Origin: Phycisphaerales bacterium
GTDB lineage: Bacteria; Planctomycetota; Phycisphaerae; Phycisphaerales; UBA1924
DNA: 32,173 nucleotides
Direction of reading: 5' to 3'
Assembly (NCBI GenBank): GCA_030680655.1
Contig: JAUXUZ010000513.1
Coordinates: forward strand, 1-32,173
The translations under genes and the position numbers were made by a program. Below are positions 30,838-32,173 of this stretch, piece after piece. Within the stretch, counting starts at the first letter, position 1. Each line of letters opens with the position of its first letter. Under the pieces are notes generated by a model. That model ran no database searches. It saw only the letters and a list, made by a program, of their open reading frames with translations, and had not been told where the DNA came from.

Positions 30838-31308
30838 ATGAAACTCACCGAGATCGTCTCTTCCGGGGCGATCATCGCCAACCTGAACGCCAAGGACCGC
30901 GACGCGGCCGTCGTCGAGCTGATCGATGCGCTGATCGCCGCCGGTTCGGCGCGCCAGGAGGCGCGGGAAGAACTGATCGCGATCCTCCTGGAGCGAGAGC
31001 GCAAGAGCACCACCGGGTTCGGAGCCGGCATCGCGGTCCCCCACGCGAAGCACAAGAGCGTGCGACGCGTGTGCGCAGCGGTGGGCCTCTCGCCGACTGG
31101 GCTCGATTTCGCGAGCATCGATCTTCAGCCGGTCTACAGCGTCGTCCTCCTGCTCTCGCCCGACGACAAGCCCGAGGAGCATCTTCAGGCGATGGAGGCG
31201 GTCTTCAAGGTCCTCTCCCAGGAGACGTTCCGCCGACTCCTCCGCCAGGCCTCGACGCCCGACGAGGTCAAGGCGCTCCTGGAGGAGATCGACGCCCAGC
31301 ACGTGTAA
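30838..31308 (+). CDS. ptsN: PTS EIIA-type (PtsN/fructose family) protein
   Basis: This 156-residue EIIA domain has the phosphorylatable histidine H69 in GIAVPHAK. PtsN-type EIIA proteins accept phosphate from HPr or NPr and act as regulators (nitrogen, potassium, envelope stress) rather than in sugar uptake. Here no EIIB or EIIC partner is seen, which favours regulation. The start is ATG 30838, with GAGG 9 nt upstream. It lies between raiA and the HPr gene, so its phosphate donor is likely encoded next door. A fructose-type EIIA is the alternative name. Confidence 0.92.
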   Translation: MKLTEIVSSGAIIANLNAKDRDAAVVELIDALIAAGSARQEAREELIAILLERERKSTTGFGAGIAVPHAKHKSVRRVCAAVGLSPTGLDFASIDLQPVYSVVLLLSPDDKPEEHLQAMEAVFKVLSQETFRRLLRQASTPDEVKALLEEIDAQHV

Positions 31309-31405
31309 GTGAGGGCGTCGGCGACGGGTGTCCGGCTACGCAAGGGGTCGTCCGCGCCGCCCGCTTCGTTCTTCGAATCATCTTCAACCGCCCGGTCTTT
31401 CCAGC

Positions 31406-31678
31406 ATGCCCACCTGCCGCGCCATCGTGACCATCGTCAACCGGCTCGGGCTGCACGCCCGCCCGGCGATGGTGTTCGTTGACGCCGCGAACCTCTTCCA
31501 GTCGGTCGTCACGGTCAAGCGTGACGATCAGGAGGTTGACGGCAAGAGCATCATGATGATGATGCTGCTCGCGGCCACGCAGGGCACGCAGCTTGAGCTT
31601 GTCGCCGACGGGGAAGACGCCGAGGCCGCGATCGCTCGGCTCACCGCCCTCGTCGCGGCGGGGTTCGACGAAGAGTGA
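31406..31678 (+). CDS. ptsH: HPr family phosphocarrier protein
   Basis: The 90-residue HPr has the active-site histidine H17 in LGLHARPA and a serine S48 in GKSIMMMM, equivalent to Ser46, the regulatory site used by HPr kinase where that enzyme exists. It should carry phosphate from enzyme I to the EIIA encoded upstream. The start is set at ATG 31406 from alignment to the family N-terminus. A GTG at 31328 would add 26 residues that do not fit the family. No good Shine-Dalgarno is visible. Enzyme I is not in the window. Confidence 0.93.
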   Translation: MPTCRAIVTIVNRLGLHARPAMVFVDAANLFQSVVTVKRDDQEVDGKSIMMMMLLAATQGTQLELVADGEDAEAAIARLTALVAAGFDEE

Positions 31679-31708
31679 CAAGCGTCCGCGTCTCTTCGGT
31701 CGGATCAC

Positions 31709-31737
31709 GTGACGTTGATCGCACCGCGGGATAGCAT
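31709..31737 (+). promoter_or_regulatory. Candidate promoter of the SYLF lipoprotein gene
   Basis: GTGACG (31709-31714, 4/6) and TAGCAT (31732-31737, 4/6) are separated by 17 bp, about 38 nt upstream (from the predicted start) of the ATG at 31782. No terminator separates it from ptsH. Confidence 0.4.
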
Positions 31738-31781
31738 CGCTCGGGTCAGGCCACGCCCGGCCGCTTCAGCAAGGAGACCCC

Positions 31782-32173
31782 ATGTCTATCCGCTCCGGCA
31801 GCCTCGCCCGTATCGCCCTCGCCCTGCTCGCCTGCACCGCCCTGGGTGCCTGTGCCACCGCCCCGGCCCTGCAGAGTGAACGCGACGCCCTTGTGACTTC
31901 AGCCGACGCCGCGGTCGCCAGGGCCAAGTCGGCCGATCCGTCGATGGCGACGATCCTCGGCGCGGCGGACACCTACGCCGTGTTCCCCACGATCGGCAAG
32001 GCCGCGATCGCCATCGGCGGCGCGTACGGCAAGGGCGTTCTCTACGAGAACGGGGCGTTGGCGGGGTACTGCGACCTCGTTCAGGCCTCGATCGGGCTGG
32101 CGCTTGGGGCGCAGTCCTACACAGAGATCATCGTGTTCAAGTCGCCCGAGGCCCTCGAGCACTTCAAGGCCGG
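31782..32173 (+). CDS. SYLF (YSC84-like) domain lipoprotein, truncated by the window edge
   Basis: The frame is open to the end of the window (130 codons visible). ATG 31782 has AAGGAG at 31771-31776, 5 nt upstream. The N-terminus is a lipoprotein signal with LGAC (Cys24) as the likely lipobox; LLAC (Cys18) is an alternative. The mature part matches the SYLF/YSC84 lipid-binding fold: YAVFPTIGKAAIAIGGAYGKG, then GYCDLVQASIGLALGAQSY and EIIVFKSPEALEHF. Such proteins are found in many bacterial envelopes; their bacterial role is poorly defined. Confidence 0.88.
   Translation, partial: MSIRSGSLARIALALLACTALGACATAPALQSERDALVTSADAAVARAKSADPSMATILGAADTYAVFPTIGKAAIAIGGAYGKGVLYENGALAGYCDLVQASIGLALGAQSYTEIIVFKSPEALEHFKA

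Overview
The window is GC-rich bacterial chromosome (by eye about two thirds G+C). It most resembles a planctomycete of the class Phycisphaerae. The pointers are a fused ccoNO oxidase gene, a family of secreted proteins ending in the two-repeat, Cys-capped dockerin-like domain that databases call GC-type dockerin, a protein ending in a PTPGA...RRRNR sorting tail, and mixed use of Shine-Dalgarno and apparently leaderless starts. The taxonomic call is inference from gene content. No rRNA, tRNA, CRISPR array or insertion sequence was found.

Positions 1-8963 (+ strand) hold a complete, tightly overlapped cbb3-type cytochrome oxidase operon: ccoNO (fusion), ccoQ, ccoP (one heme), then the assembly genes ccoG, ccoH, a SafE/DsbD-like membrane protein, ccoI (copper P-type ATPase) and ccoS. 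A good sigma70-type promoter (TTGACA, 17 bp, TATTGT) precedes it. The products together form a high-affinity terminal oxidase and load its copper centre.

Positions 8964-15038 hold an orphan dockerin-like ORF directly behind ccoS, then three separate genes for large secreted beta-rich proteins. All three end in a nearly identical 73-residue dockerin-like module. Each gene has its own candidate promoter, 5' leader hairpin and strong intrinsic terminator. Genes 2 and 3 share an ungapped promoter-to-hairpin leader in which stem changes keep pairing. Genes 1 and 3 share almost the same terminator. This is the least explained part of the window and the best candidate for an undescribed surface-display or anchoring system.

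Positions 15039-18934 (- strand) carry thrC, aat, a PEGA/SHOCT lipoprotein and a CPBP membrane protease. Positions 19146-21542 (+) carry two paralogous exported proteins; the second is fused to a thioredoxin-fold domain with no CxxC. Positions 21593-30214 (- strand) carry an exported trypsin-like protease, an APH-type kinase, rsmA, a Cof-type HAD phosphatase, a GGDEF diguanylate cyclase with a translationally coupled unknown gene, then murG and ftsW, which make lipid II and septal peptidoglycan.

Positions 30215-32173 (+) begin with a divergent intergenic region containing crossing complementary segments. It is followed by raiA/hpf, ptsN and ptsH, a ribosome-hibernation plus regulatory-PTS group that recalls the proteobacterial rpoN operon without rpoN. 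A SYLF-domain lipoprotein gene runs off the right edge.
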